NCBI GenBank assembly: GCA_946902985.2
Contig: OX336388.2
Location: forward strand, 1,217,408,609 to 1,217,472,608
Reading direction: 5' to 3'
DNA: 64,000 nucleotides
Origin: Meconema thalassinum
Taxonomy: Eukaryota; Arthropoda; Insecta; Orthoptera; Tettigoniidae
Under the pieces are notes generated by a model. The model was not told the origin of the DNA. It did no database searches and saw only the letters and a program-made list of their open reading frames with translations. Shown here one piece after another: positions 35,364-46,702 of this stretch (within the stretch, counting starts at the first letter, position 1; the number at the start of each line of letters is the position of its first letter). The translations under genes and the position numbers were made by a program.

Positions 35364-37001
35364 TTGATTTGGTCCTGGTCTCCTCGTACACCACCTAGCA
35401 ATGTGATTATACGAAACACATATGTCACATCTTCTATCAGAGTTAGTTCTACGACGATCAGAACCCAAAGAATTTCTACCTCGAGCATAATTGCCTTGAA
35501 AGGAATTAGGCCTACTTTCAATTCGATATTTCGGAGTATTACCACCTTGGGATCTTAAATAATTAGGAGTAGGCGGAGGAATATCAGCAACTCTTAAAGA
35601 ATCTGAATGTTTTACCTCTTCAGCAGCCAAAATAACCTTGTTTAGTTCAACATAATTCCTGGGCCTACCACACATAGTCAGGTACGATCTATACTCTGGA
35701 CTAATGCCCTTTAAAATAGATGATACAATCTCGAGTTCAGTTAGTTGCACTAAAAATACTCTCGCATAACATTTAATATCCAAGAAATATTCATTTAATG
35801 ATTCATCAAATCTCTGTACTCGATAGAAATACTTATGCATCAGTACACTCAACGCACGACTGGGGAAAAAGGAAGATAAAATATCTTGTTGAAAGTGATT
35901 AACCGAATAACGACGTCTCATAGCAATGACTAATCTTTCTCGCAACGGTCCGGTAGTGTAGGGGAAAACCAAATTAAATATTTGACTATCTGAACACCCA
36001 AAAACTTCAGCGTTATCACATAAATCAATGAATTGTTTTAAAAATTTCACCAATTGGTCAATATCGTTACCATTACACATCTGTAGACACTGAATACATG
36101 AGGTTAAGGGATGGGGTACGCTCCCAAACTTGATTCCCATATTTAAATTTACACCAGAAGGTATACCATGGTTGTGCGATGCATTAGAGTTAACATTAAA
36201 ATTAGATTGGCATGCTAGATTTCCACCATTAGGCCTAACATCAGATAAATTACCACCCACATTATTATTTGCAGAACCAGAAATAGAAATGTTACTAAAG
36301 GAAGCATGCAAATCATCAAAATTTTCATTGGCAGTGTTCGGTGGAACTGATTCTGTTCGCATATGGTAGTTGGCAGGCCTGGCTTCCCTGTTTCTGCCTG
36401 ACATTAGGTTATTTTGATCATCATCGTTAAACATGGTGGTGGGCTCGACAGGTAATGACAATTGCTCTGAATTATTAACTAAATTGCTTTCAACACTGAT
36501 GGTATCAATTATTTCACAACGTTCACTTACAGAAGGAACCCCATCAATAGAATACACAATCGGACTTACTCTATCACGATCGACATTATTAGGAAACAAC
36601 TTAAAAATGCACTCGACAAGCTTTGCACGAAGGGAAATTAATTCTATGTGAAAATCAGGATCTTTTTCCTGCCGAATTTTAATCAAATCATGGAGACGAT
36701 AATACCAGTGTAACGCACGCACCTTGAATCTATTTAATTGAGAAGAAGAGGAAGCACTATTATTATAAAGGCAATCATACACATGCAATAAGCCTTCCAG
36801 AGATGGTATAATTATAGACTTACCCAACGCCCAGTCTAAATCGTCCCAGGAAGGGATATGTATAGGAACATCCGGCAATGATTTCAACAAAAGCAGATCA
36901 ATTTCCCTATGCCCAGATGGAGTACGGCCTCTCACAATCAGCTCGTTTCCAATTTCCTCCTTATTTAGACAGGAAGCTGATCTCAAGGTTCTTGGTTCCA
37001 T
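35361..37001 (-). CDS. Gypsy-C Gag
   Basis: An intact 546-codon Gag starting at the ATG at 37001, 147 bases after the PBS. The N-terminal 150 residues look helical. A long Asn/Ser/Gly-rich linker follows (about residues 200-290). The capsid-like block includes DEFLNEYF-type sequence around SLNEYFLDIKCYARVFLVQL and ILKGISPEYRSYL. A basic, Arg-rich stretch and one CX2CX4HX4C zinc knuckle, CDICVSYNHIARWC, lie near the C-terminus. The protein would form the particle and bind the element RNA. It ends at a UGA that probably allows some readthrough into pol. Length is ordinary for Ty3/Gypsy Gag with a long linker. Confidence 0.88.
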   Translation of the reverse strand: MEPRTLRSASCLNKEEIGNELIVRGRTPSGHREIDLLLLKSLPDVPIHIPSWDDLDWALGKSIIIPSLEGLLHVYDCLYNNSASSSSQLNRFKVRALHWYYRLHDLIKIRQEKDPDFHIELISLRAKLVECIFKLFPNNVDRDRVSPIVYSIDGVPSVSERCEIIDTISVESNLVNNSEQLSLPVEPTTMFNDDDQNNLMSGRNREARPANYHMRTESVPPNTANENFDDLHASFSNISISGSANNNVGGNLSDVRPNGGNLACQSNFNVNSNASHNHGIPSGVNLNMGIKFGSVPHPLTSCIQCLQMCNGNDIDQLVKFLKQFIDLCDNAEVFGCSDSQIFNLVFPYTTGPLRERLVIAMRRRYSVNHFQQDILSSFFPSRALSVLMHKYFYRVQRFDESLNEYFLDIKCYARVFLVQLTELEIVSSILKGISPEYRSYLTMCGRPRNYVELNKVILAAEEVKHSDSLRVADIPPPTPNYLRSQGGNTPKYRIESRPNSFQGNYARGRNSLGSDRRRTNSDRRCDICVSYNHIARWCTRRPGPNQ

Positions 37002-37165
37002 TTGTTGCCGGTTGACATGAAATAGAAAATATCACAATTATTAGTACAGAATAGATTAAACTCATAAGCCTGAAAAACCTCCTATGCCTTCCCCAACTCC
37101 AAACTCAACATGACAGTCTCTCAAACAAATTAAATGTGGTATACCGGAACCACGCTCTGCTACCA
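37002..37165 (-). other. Gypsy-C PBS and leader
   Basis: On the minus strand, 37165 to 37148 reads TGGTAGCAGAGCGTGGTT, three bases after the LTR end at 37169. It is identical to the Gypsy-A site. The leader from there to the gag ATG is 146 bases and has no ORF of note. Confidence 0.85.
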
Positions 37166-37168
37166 CTA

Positions 37169-38682
37169 TGCTACCTGACTTGACGGGAAGGGCTAGACCA
37201 AATGCTATCATAACCTATGTTAATTAGCTTTAAGAGACTACACATGCTAAATCTAGTGTCAAGAAAACACACAAGAAAATTTTCATGACAATATATTAAG
37301 AAATGAAAATATTACAGATAAATATGACAACATTAAATAATTTAAATAAATAATAGATTAAATAGTTAAATACAAATATGTAAATATGAGCGAGGAACCG
37401 TGGACATAATGACATTCACGAATGTCTAGTGAAATAACTAGGGTTACCTAAGTGAAGGAAAATAACAAGACCCCTTAAGGAAATTCAAATAAATTACCTT
37501 ATATGTCCATAAGGACCTAGCTGAACGACATAGGTTCAATAAAATATTAATTATCCATTCGAGTCTTTAATCTTCCAAAATTAGTCAGAGCAGAAGGCTT
37601 TCACGTCAAGCTTAATTCCAATCCAAAACATGTCTACCCTTTTTTATAACAAATTCACTCGATACTTGTTAACCAGAAAAAAAACGAACAACAACAAATA
37701 GAGCCGTGACCTATCAAACCAGACTTTACATGAAATAAAATACGTATCATAATAAGTGATACTTGACACGGAGTTCATAAGGAACTATACTAAGAGCCAA
37801 AGATATGGAGAAAAAGTACAGAAATTAGGTTAAGAATAAAATATCATTGCTCGGAGAAAAATATGACGTTCTGGACCATACAGACAAGGCAGGCCAGATA
37901 CAAACGTTAAAATAAAATCCCTAGGAGTCTTAAACTAGAAAACACCATTTCGGTTACTGGAAAATAATTTAAATAGTTGAACATACATACCAAGCAGGCT
38001 ACAGATACTATTTGAGGTTAGCACTTCACAGAAATAAACTGCAAAATATCATATAATATTAAGAAGTACACCAAGGAAACAAACACATCTTCGTATCAAT
38101 ATATCAATGAACAACTAGAAGAATAATCCAGTATCCGATGATGTATATATGTTACAAACCTTTCGAGTATTTCTTCCGTTAGCCTACCTTAAGGCGAGTT
38201 GCCAAGATACATTTCTACAAATTTAGAACCAAGTAAGAATGATCTGAAGTTCTTATTACACGTAGGTACATAATTGAAGGTGTTTTAGACTGGGGAAAAA
38301 TACCTCTAGACAGGCCGAAGCCAGTCTAGGGCCCCGTAAATATTAGATCGCGTGGAATCACATCGTGACCTTCCTAGTTCCAAGCAGAAAAACAATAATA
38401 ATACACAACAGACGTCGCTATTGGTTACAGTTTTTTGAAGTGTCGAATGGGTCGATAACCGGCCTGCGAGCACAAGGACACGCGCGCTATCTCTTGTCTT
38501 ACTAACCAAACCAGTAAGTACGTCCACCACTACCAAGATGGCGCGACGTATTAGATTGAGTCAACACTGGTACAACATATAGTCAAGAGATGTCGGAAGA
38601 GAGTTTTTTCTTTCACTGCAAGTGGGAGACATGTATATTTCCAAAGAGTAATCCAGAGTTCGAGCAATGTAGAAACGTATCA
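37169..38682 (-). repeat. Gypsy-C 5' LTR
   Basis: 1514 bp, matching 29954-31465. It begins TGATACG at 38682 and ends GGTAGCA at 37169 on the minus strand. The ATTAC duplication follows at 38683-38687. Confidence 0.92.
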
Positions 38683-38687
38683 ATTAC

Positions 38688-39371
38688 ATCATGGACACAT
38701 CTAAATTTGTGAAATTGTTTGGATTGGATATGCCAGAATCAGAAGTTTTGTAACTGATTTAGACTGGTGCAACTCCGGAATTTCGAAATTGTCTGAGTGT
38801 TGGCACTCCTACTGCTCCAGTCTATGCTGCGTGTACATGAGAGGAATGTGCATCGCAGACTATAAGTAGTGGTAGTGACGAGTGATGTGGTTTCTCGGTC
38901 CTTGCGTAGTAACAGAATCAAATACATAAGTCGGTGAATCAGTCACTCATTCCCAACGCCACACTGGTTTCAGAAAAGACCCATGTTAGCAGTATTGGAA
39001 TAGACGAGAATGTCAGGTAACACGGCGGGCTGTCGACAGGCTTCTCAATTCTCGCCTGCTCCTACCCTGCCTCTGCTCTTCCTCCCGCAAGTTCACAGAG
39101 CTTGGAAACGAGCAGTACAAGTACCGTTGGTGAGCTTTGCGAGGCTGCTATTTTGGTTGAGTCCGTGCGCTCTGTGGATTTCTTGAGGTATGCTGCTTGG
39201 GCTGCACCTCCTGGTGTTAATCCTGTTCGACCCCCGTCTGGTTCAAGTAATTTCAACCAAAATCCTAACCGAAACAATGTCAGCAATAATTCTAACCGTC
39301 CTGTGAAATGCTACGGGTGTGGTCGCTCCGGTCATATTCAACGTAACTGTCAGGTGAAGAAAAGTAATTGA
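38688..39371 (+). pseudogene. Gypsy-D Gag, part 2, with zinc knuckle
   Basis: Continuation of the Gypsy-D gag after the Gypsy-C insertion. The first 100 bases read in frame with part 1 and align with the Gypsy-C block around SLNEYFLDI to SPEYRSYL; two stops (TAA and TAG near 38748-38760) break it. The intact end (39102-39371) has a Pro/Asn-rich stretch and a CX2CX4HX4C zinc knuckle, CYGCGRSGHIQRNC. It ends at the TGA at 39369-39371, followed by CGG. Confidence 0.82.
39369..39371 (+). promoter_or_regulatory. Gypsy-D gag stop, candidate readthrough codon
   Basis: UGA followed by CGG, five codons after the zinc knuckle. The same frame stays open for about 45 codons after it towards the protease, until an indel near 39500. 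UGA CGG is one of the two classical leaky viral contexts; the other, UGA CUA, is found in Gypsy-C and Gypsy-E. Confidence 0.6.
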
Positions 39372-42300
39372 CGGGTTGGGAACGGACATCGTGGTATTCA
39401 TCCTGCCAAGAACTTATCGGGTCCTTTGAAGAACGAAATGGCGCAGGACGATGCCAAGCCTTTCGGAGATAATGGTGTCTGTTCGAGGATTTCTAAAATG
39501 TTATTTTGCCTTCCCCCATGGTTGAAGTTTCGATCAATGGTGCCTTTGTAATCGCCTTGATAGACTTAGGAAGAGCTGCATCTTTGGTCAGTGAGAATTG
39601 GTACTTGTCCATGAAACAAATCTGTAAATTGGGGAATTTGTCTAAAGTCAATGTTGGGTTAGTGTCAGCCAACGGTTCCAAATTGGACGTCCTTGGTTCT
39701 GAAAAATTTAAGGTGCGTATTCACAATTTCACTTGGAAATTTTCATTTTGGGTAGTAAAAGATTGATCTTGTCCTCTCATTCTTGGAGCTAATTTTCTTG
39801 GTCACACCGGTCTGTTGTTAGACATGCAACATAAGTCGTTTTGGTTTAGGTTTTGTACTGAGGTAAAATTAAGGTTCTATTCTTCTGATGTTTCTGCTAT
39901 TGGTGCTCACGATGTCAATGTTGACACGGAGCCCACCTTGTCTGCCGGAGTTGAATCTTTGGATCTAAGCAATTTGTCTGACGCTCAGGCTAAGGTAATT
40001 CGTGATTTGTGTGGGTGTTATCCTGAAGTGTTTACCGACGAATTGGGAATGACTAGTATTTTGGAATATAAAATAGAAGTTACCGATACTCTCCCTGTAA
40101 GACATCCTCCTTACCGTCTAAGCCCACCTAAGATGATGGAACTGAAGAAGATAATTGATCAAATGTTAGCCGATGGAGTGATCCGACCCTCCACGTCAGC
40201 TTATTCGTCACCCATGTTTCTTGTCCCGAAGCCCAATGGTGGTTTTCGACAAGTCCTGGACTACCGCTGGTTAAAAAAAAGGTCGTCTTAGAATCCATCC
40301 CTCTTCCTGACCTGCACAGCTGTTTTTCTTGGTTTAAAAACGCTAAATACTATAGTCTCATCTATTTAAATCAGGCGTACTATCAAATTCCTTTGTCTGA
40401 GGAGTCTAAACACCTCACTGCGTTCGCCACGGACTGGAACCTTTTTGAATACTGTAGGTTACATTTTGGTATGTCTACAGGGGGCGCTGTGCTCAGTCGG
40501 CTTCTTGATCATGTGTTTTCTGGCATTAAATTTGACTATCTGTATCATTACCTGGACGACGTCGTCATATATAGTGAAACGTTTGAAGATCATGTGCACC
40601 ATCTGCATGAAGTTTTTGAGAGATTAAAATCTGCTGGTCTAACTGTAAAATTGTCTAAGGTGTCATTCGCTAAACCTAAGATTGCTTTTCTTGGGCATGT
40701 CATTTCCGCTGATGGTGTTTCGGTCGATGACTCCCGAACCCAAGGAATCAGAGATTTCAAACCTCCTAAGAATGTAAAAGCTGTGGCCCGTTTCGTGGGA
40801 ATGATTGGGGTTTACCGTAAATTTATTCCAAATTTTGCACAACGTGCATTGCCACTTAACTGTCCACGTAGGTCTGGTGTGAAGTTTGAATGGGGTCCGT
40901 CGCAGGAGGCAGCTTTTGAGAATTTGAAGGAGGTGCTCCTGTTCTTGCTGTCCCGGATTTCAGTAAGAGGTTCATCATTCAGACTGATGCTTCTCTAGGT
41001 ACTGTAGCCGCCGTTCTGCTACAACACAGTGAGCTAGGTAGACGTCCTATTTGTTTTGCTTCTCGAACTCTTTCCCCAGCAGAAGCCAATTATTCTGTAT
41101 GAACTGGAAGGCCTTGCAGTCATGTTCGGAATGGAGAAATTCTGTATGTTCGTTGAGCATGTTCCGTTTGATCTGGAAACTGATAACCAGGCCCTGAGCT
41201 GGGTGCTAGCTAAAACCAGGACCACTCTTCGCATTGCTAGGTGGGCAACCAGAATTTCATCCTTTCAGTTTACTGTCCGTCACATTAAGGGTTGTGAAAA
41301 TGTCGGTGCTGACTCCCTTAGCCGCATGTATGAGGACGTTCCTGGTAGGTGTGAAACTCCGTCTGAAGAGTCAGTTGTAATCGGAGCAAATTCTTCTCAG
41401 CACATGCTTGTGAATTCACCATTGTTGTTCAGAGAAATTGTTGTGCACCAAAAAGAAGATCCTGTTTTGAGTAAGTTAATTGTCAAATTGAGTTCTGGTG
41501 AAGAGATTAAGCCTTACACCTTAAAATCTGGGGTGTTATGCTGTGTAGCTAAGCGCGATAAGAAGCCTAAGGTTGTATTGCCTGCTCAGCTTGTAAATGG
41601 CATGCTGAAGTATTTTCACGAGTCACCTGCTGGAGGTCATCAGGGGATTTTTAAAACAAGACAGAAGATCAGACAGTCTTTCGTTTGGAAGGGCCTCGAT
41701 AAAGATGTGAGGAGGTTTGTACTGGGATGTCATAGTTGCAATGTTACCTGCTGTTAGTGGTAAAATTGGTAAGTTGGCTTCCGAAACTGTATCCAGACCC
41801 ATGGAAAAGCTGTATATCGACTTCGTGGGCCCGTTTCCAAGGTCCAGGGTGGGAAACCGCTTTGCTTTTGTCTGTGTGGATGGTTTTTCCCGGTTTTCAT
41901 AGATTTTTCCCACAATAATGTGTAATTCATTTACTGTCATCAAGTGTTTGAAGGTGATTTTTGCTTCTTGTGGCCCTTGTCAATATATAGTTTCCGATAA
42001 TGCTAAAGCTTTCCTTTCTCATCAATTTAGAATTTTTTTATTTGACTACTCTATCTCCCATATAACTACCAAGCCGTATTACCCTAACCCTAGTCTGGCT
42101 GAAAGGGTTAACCGCAATTTGAGAGCCGCGTTTATCGCCTAGCATCGAGATAACCATGCCAAGTGGGAGTCATCATTTCACTGGCTAGCTTATGCCTTTA
42201 ACACCACTGAGCATGAATCGCACGGTAAGACTCCTTTCTCTCTTATGTATGCGTTTATGCCAAATTCCCTTTTAACTAACTTATGGTCGCTTCATGATCT

Positions 42301-42765
42301 TCTGCCTGACCAGCCCTGTCCTGAACTTGTTAGGGAAATCTGGAAAGAAGCCAAGGCAGCTTTCAAGATTTCGCACGATAAGCATGCCAAGAGACACAAC
42401 TTGGGTCGTAAGGAAAGTGGATATTCTGTCGGAGACCTCGTGTATGCGAAGAACTTCTGGCCGAAGGCCCCTGGTCATCAGGTATCAGGAAAGCTTCAAC
42501 CGAAATTTATGGGACCCAATAAAATCTTGTCCTTCCCGAGGTGACCGTGTTGTTGGAAGATCGAGTAAGGAAGCGCGTTTTCAGGACTCATTTATCATAT
42601 TGTAAGCCTGCTGGCGAACGAGAAACTGAGAGGTTAAAAACTGTGAATTTGGAATGTTTCATTTCCTGTGGATGCGATGTTGTCGACACCTGTTGGACGG
42701 GGGATGACCCAGCTGTTCCGCTGAAGTCAATCTGTTATGCTATCTTTTGTAGTTCTCATGAGTAA
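39372..42765 (+). pseudogene. Gypsy-D Pol, heavily mutated
   Basis: Pol with the same domain order as Gypsy-C. Protease near 39506-39800 has ALIDLGRAASL, where the active-site DSG or DTG has become DLG. RT (39990-40990) has lost the first catalytic Asp, with TAT at 40363-40365 (LIYLNQAY), but keeps YHYLDDVVIYS. RNase H has ETDNQALSW near 41180. Integrase has HESPAGGHQG, then CHSC, the core with FVGPFPRS, SDNAKAF and LAERVNRN, and a C-terminal basic domain with VFRTHLSYCK. Stops or frame changes lie near 39500, 39764, an A8 run at 40273-40280, 40960, 41085, 41755, 41900, 42140 and 42540. It cannot make an active protein. Confidence 0.87.
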
Positions 42766-44417
42766 CTGTTGTCTGCTCCTGTTGGTGGTGTCTTGTCTCA
42801 TCGTGTTTTCGGGTTGTGTGATTTTGGAAATTTTTCTTAGAAGTAACATTGATGCAAATTTTGTTAATTTGGTATATGATTTTGGAAATGTTGTGGGAGG
42901 TCTCAGGGTGATTCTGAGTCTGATGTGCTGTTCCGTTGTTCTGGCGTGTTGGTTTTGAAATTATATTATTCTGAACTACCTTGGAGCTGCAATTTATGGT
43001 GTGTTGAGGGTGTATTTAGGTGGGTTGGTCAGTGGGTTCTTTGAATTGTGCAGAAATGTTCTGTTAGACTGCTGACTTACTAATATTGTCTCAATTTTCG
43101 AGAGTTGTAGGTTGGAAATACATTTTGTGCGAACCTCGTTACTTTGGGTGTGATTTCAGTTTGGGGGAGCTTCAGCTGTTGCGCTGAATGCTCTACCAAG
43201 ATGTCGGTCAGCTGTTCTGTGCATTTGAGTTGGATCAGACTGAAGTATTGGATGTATATATATTTTTTTTTGGGGGGGGGGGGGGAGATATTTCAAGTTT
43301 GTGATCTTATTCTCGTTCCGTGTTAGGTGTGTATTCTTTGGAGATATTAACTGCCCCGTGCCTTTTGTAATGTATCATTTACCACTCCTGTGGATTGTAA
43401 TTCTGTGAAACGTTTCGAGACGCAGAGGCTGTGGGAAATTGTTAGGTTGGAAAATATGTGAATTTGGGGACATTAACTGCCCCGTGCCTTTTGACGTGTA
43501 TCATATGACGCACGTCGGTGTTCATTGTAGTGCTGTAGAATTCTGTTAGTCGTTTCGGGAGTGTTTGAGTGCGGATTTTTTGGTGTTTGTGTTTTTTTTG
43601 TGGTGGACCATGTTAACTTGGGTGAGTTTGTAGATATGGTATTATGCTAATGTTGTGCTCATTTTGGAATTTTTTCAAGCTATGTGCTTTGGTTTGGAAT
43701 TTGTACATTCCTGTTGGTAGTAATGAGGTACAGCCTGTGTACTAGGTTGGTTGTTGTTGAATTCAGTGTCTGCTTGGGTTTCGTGCCTTGTGGTAGCAGT
43801 TTGAACTGGTTGTCATTTGAGAAGATTTGTTTTTGAGGTTGTAAATTTAGGGTGTTGTTTTTGGCTATGGGACGTAATTCCTTGTTTGGATGTAGTCACT
43901 TAGGTGTCCTGAGTTCGATTGCCACCCTCTGGTAACTGTTGTGAAGTCGATGTTGTAATTTTGGTAAAGTTTTAGTGGAATTAGCATTGGTCGTAGGTGA
44001 GTGCTGAATCTAAATGTGGTCCCCATGGTTTCTTGTCCTGTTGCTGTCTCCGGCGTTCCTCGTTTGGCCACCGAGGGCGGTTAGGGGCAGTAACTTGCGA
44101 TATGAGACAGGGGCTTTCGTTCTTATGTAATTGTATTGTGTTTTACTGGGACGATCCAAGGTTGAATGGTTTGTATGTTGTGTAACTATTTTAATTTTGT
44201 CTTGCTTTCTCTGGTGGTTCTGAGTTAACATATTGCGTGAGGCCCATCTAGTAGATTTAGTAAATTTTCAATTGTTTAACTGTTTTGGATGGGAAACTAG
44301 CTACTCCCTTTTGGTAGGTTCCCTGTAAACTTTGGGTTTCCGTGGCTTTGTTAAGTCATTTCTGTAAAATAACTTAAATATTATGTAATTGTCATTGTTT
44401 TTGGAAGTTTTTTATTA
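42766..44417 (+). other. Gypsy-D 3' noncoding region, T/G tract
   Basis: There is no gene here. A T9 run (43263-43271) is followed by G14 (43272-43285) and AGA, which could be a polypurine tract. If so, the 3' LTR would start near 43286, not at 44418. A 22-bp word (ATTAACTGCCCCGTGCCTTTTG) occurs twice, at 43346 and 43472. A 73-codon hydrophobic frame at 42737-42958 has no recognisable domain. Confidence 0.5.
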
Positions 44418-46560
44418 ACTTCTGTGCTTCGGTAAAGTGGTTGCCCTTTCCAGTGAATTCTTTCCGTGGTCCTTTTATTAATCCCTGAACTAAACTGACT
44501 TCCTGTGAAGTATCCCTATTTCGACATAAACACTTCAGTGAACTTCGTGCACTACAGAACCAAATCCTCGCGTGAATTTATTTTTCACCCAATAATAGGG
44601 TGGTATAACTTTGCTCAATGCTAGCTTGCTAGCCCGGAGCACCCGTTCCCTATAAGGGAATCTCAATGTGAACTAAGGTTGTGTGGTAAGAGGCAACGTG
44701 CTGGTCCCTGTCCCGGGACGTCAACCTGGACTTGTTGCTGCTGTACTCATGTATGTTTCAGCCGGGCTTCCCCTATTTGGCTGGAGTACTCCCAACCTAG
44801 GCCTAGGGTTGGAGGTACCATACAAGGAATGTTGGCGTTTTCTATCTCAGGGTCCTACTCCAGGATCTGCTGGCGGCTCTTGGAGGGGCCCTTCCACTGC
44901 CAAGGTGCCTAGCTGTTCACCATGTTTTCAGCGCATCTCCCATGGGGAAGTTTCGGGGGTGGAGGATGTGCCAATTGCATTGTCACAAGGAACTAATTGA
45001 CATTCAAACCCGGGAGGCTTTATTTCTTCCAACCTTGGACCTGAACCTTGCAAAACCCTGGACTTGTATTTGTGCATCCCTGCAGATTGTGTAACCTTAA
45101 GGGAATTAAGAAAACCCTTGTTCCCCCTACTATTTATTTCCCAAATCCGGAATTGGACCATCAACTGAACTTTGTGTACCCCTACTAACAGTGGACAGCC
45201 CTGTGGGAAAAGTGAAAAGCTTCAATTCTCACGCTAAACTTGCAGAGTCGTCAACCAACCGGCAACATTGCATTGGGCCAATGCGCAGTAAACCACTACG
45301 CTTGGCAACGCTCAGTTGGTCAGTAACCAATGATGCCAGCTTGGAACAAATTGCACTCCATTGTGTGCTCGGCAGCCCGAATCGTTTCGTCCCCCTGTTA
45401 GATTGGCTGAACTGTGTGCGAGTAACGCGTTTGGCGCGTAAGTGCCGAACTGAAGCAGAAAGGAGCTCGATCGGCGTGATTACAGCAAGGACTGTTACAC
45501 AGTCGAGTCATGTTGTGTTGGGCTCCGGGAAGGCGCCTCGTGTTCTTCCCGGAGTCCCAAGAAAATAAGGTAAAGCTTTGAAGATAACATTTTGGAAAGG
45601 GCACAATTTATGAAAGAACAGCGTGTGCGATTATTGCGTTTCCTCAAGAAAACTTCCGAGAAAAAACTAATTTTCAAACATAGCGTCACTTACTGCGTGT
45701 GATATTTTCTTAAGCTACGAGACTAACTTATATTTTGTCTGCGGACAATATTACAGCTTTCTACTCTATTTTGTGTGTATGTTGTTATGCAATTTTTCGA
45801 TGTATTTTTGGGCTGGGAAAACAGTTAGTTTTTTGGTTCTTGAAGTAGGGATGGAAGGGGGGGGGGGGTGCCTCGTGGTCTTAACCTTTGTTAGGCAAGT
45901 CAGCGTTCCCTTAGATAATTCGATTCTAGGCTGGCGAGCCGGACAGTTCAGTCGCACTAAGTGGCTCTTAACCTCTAACATGTAACACCTCGGCTTTTAG
46001 ATTTGTTACAGCATCTTCTAATTATTATCTTGCTTGTTCCCGGGGAACATTTCTTGTATATTTACTGAACTTTATTTGTGTTTTTACTTAACATTTCTTG
46101 TGAATTTTGAATTTCTTTACGCATTCCTGATCGCGTGTAGTCATGGGGATTCAAGTCCATGCTTGTACTTCAGAAACGGATTTTGTTCCGCAAGTTGTTT
46201 TCACCTCTCGTATTTGCGTTGGGTTCTGACACATCTTGCCTTTGGGGTTTTTCATTATATATTTCTTTTATTTCGAGTCAGGCTAGGATTGGTTTATTTT
46301 AGTATGCCTGTATGTGAAATTATTTAATATGCCCTTGTTTCTTGTGTACCCATTGTGTATGGATCTAGTTTAATTACATTTTGTCAATGTTACCCTTCAT
46401 TCTTTTATTTCCATGCATGCAGTCAACTCCTAACCGGACCTCTGGTTATGCACCAGCCGTCCACTCCACAGGTTTAAGCCTGAAGTCCCATTAGGGCACC
46501 GCTCAACTCTGAACCTCTTGGCGAATGTCCAAGGTCCAAGGTGAGGGAAAGAGTGGCTCA
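44418..46560 (+). repeat. Gypsy-D 3' LTR
   Basis: Matches 2946-5084 over its whole length with scattered substitutions and indels, more than between the Gypsy-C LTRs. It ends GTGGCTCA at 46560, after which the sequence changes to unrelated DNA. If the LTR is longer than the left copy allows, its start may lie as far left as 43286. Confidence 0.85.
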
Positions 46561-46599
46561 CTTACCAAAGCAGCACTTCCTTAATTTTTATTGGCTTTT

Positions 46600-46654
46600 T
46601 CAGTGGGTGGGGGGCCTGGAGCCCCCTCAGCACCCCCCCTTATATACGCCCCTG
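46600..46654 (-). mobile_element. hAT-like transposon terminus
   Basis: On the minus strand from 46654 the sequence is CAGGGGCGTATATAAGGGGG, continuing into a G/C-rich hairpin-prone stretch. CAGGGGCGTA-type ends are common in hAT elements and their nonautonomous derivatives. I saw no matching opposite end and no transposase, so this is a fragment at best. Confidence 0.35.
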
Positions 46655-46702
46655 CCGGCACGTGAAAATGAGTATCTTTCTTGTACTATACATTTCTGTG
46701 GT

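Larger units (their letters stand above)
29954..38682 (-). mobile_element. Gypsy-C, near-complete Ty3/Gypsy retrotransposon
   Basis: The best preserved element, 8.7 kb, on the minus strand. It has a 5' LTR (38682 to 37169), PBS (37165 to 37148), gag ATG at 37001, gag stop at 35361-35363, pol in the same frame to 32031, a 3' noncoding stretch, PPT at 31478-31467 and 3' LTR (31465 to 29954). A 5-bp ATTAC duplication flanks it. The LTRs differ at few positions by eye, so it is younger than its Gypsy-D host. Two nonsense codons in pol are the only coding breaks I see. No env-like gene is present. Confidence 0.92.
2947..46560 (+). mobile_element. Gypsy-D, outer host element of the nest
   Basis: A Ty3/Gypsy retrotransposon on the plus strand, split by two later insertions. 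In order it has a 5' LTR (2947-5084), PBS (5087-5103), first half of the leader (to 5165), the BEL insertion with everything in it (5166-28296), the rest of the leader, gag part 1 (28394-29953), the Gypsy-C insertion, gag part 2 (38688-39371), pol (39372-42765), a 3' noncoding stretch and the 3' LTR (44418-46560). Removing the insertions gives a leader of about 165 bases from PBS to gag ATG, close to the 147 in related Gypsy-C. It also gives a gag reading frame that aligns with Gypsy-C gag across the Gypsy-C insertion point. The coding region carries many stops and frameshifts, so this is an old copy. Confidence 0.8.

Noticed and set aside
42737..42958. Hydrophobic ORF as an env gene
   Set aside because: Only 73 codons, no signal peptide plus cleavage site pattern, and it overlaps the pol end; related Gypsy-C has none.
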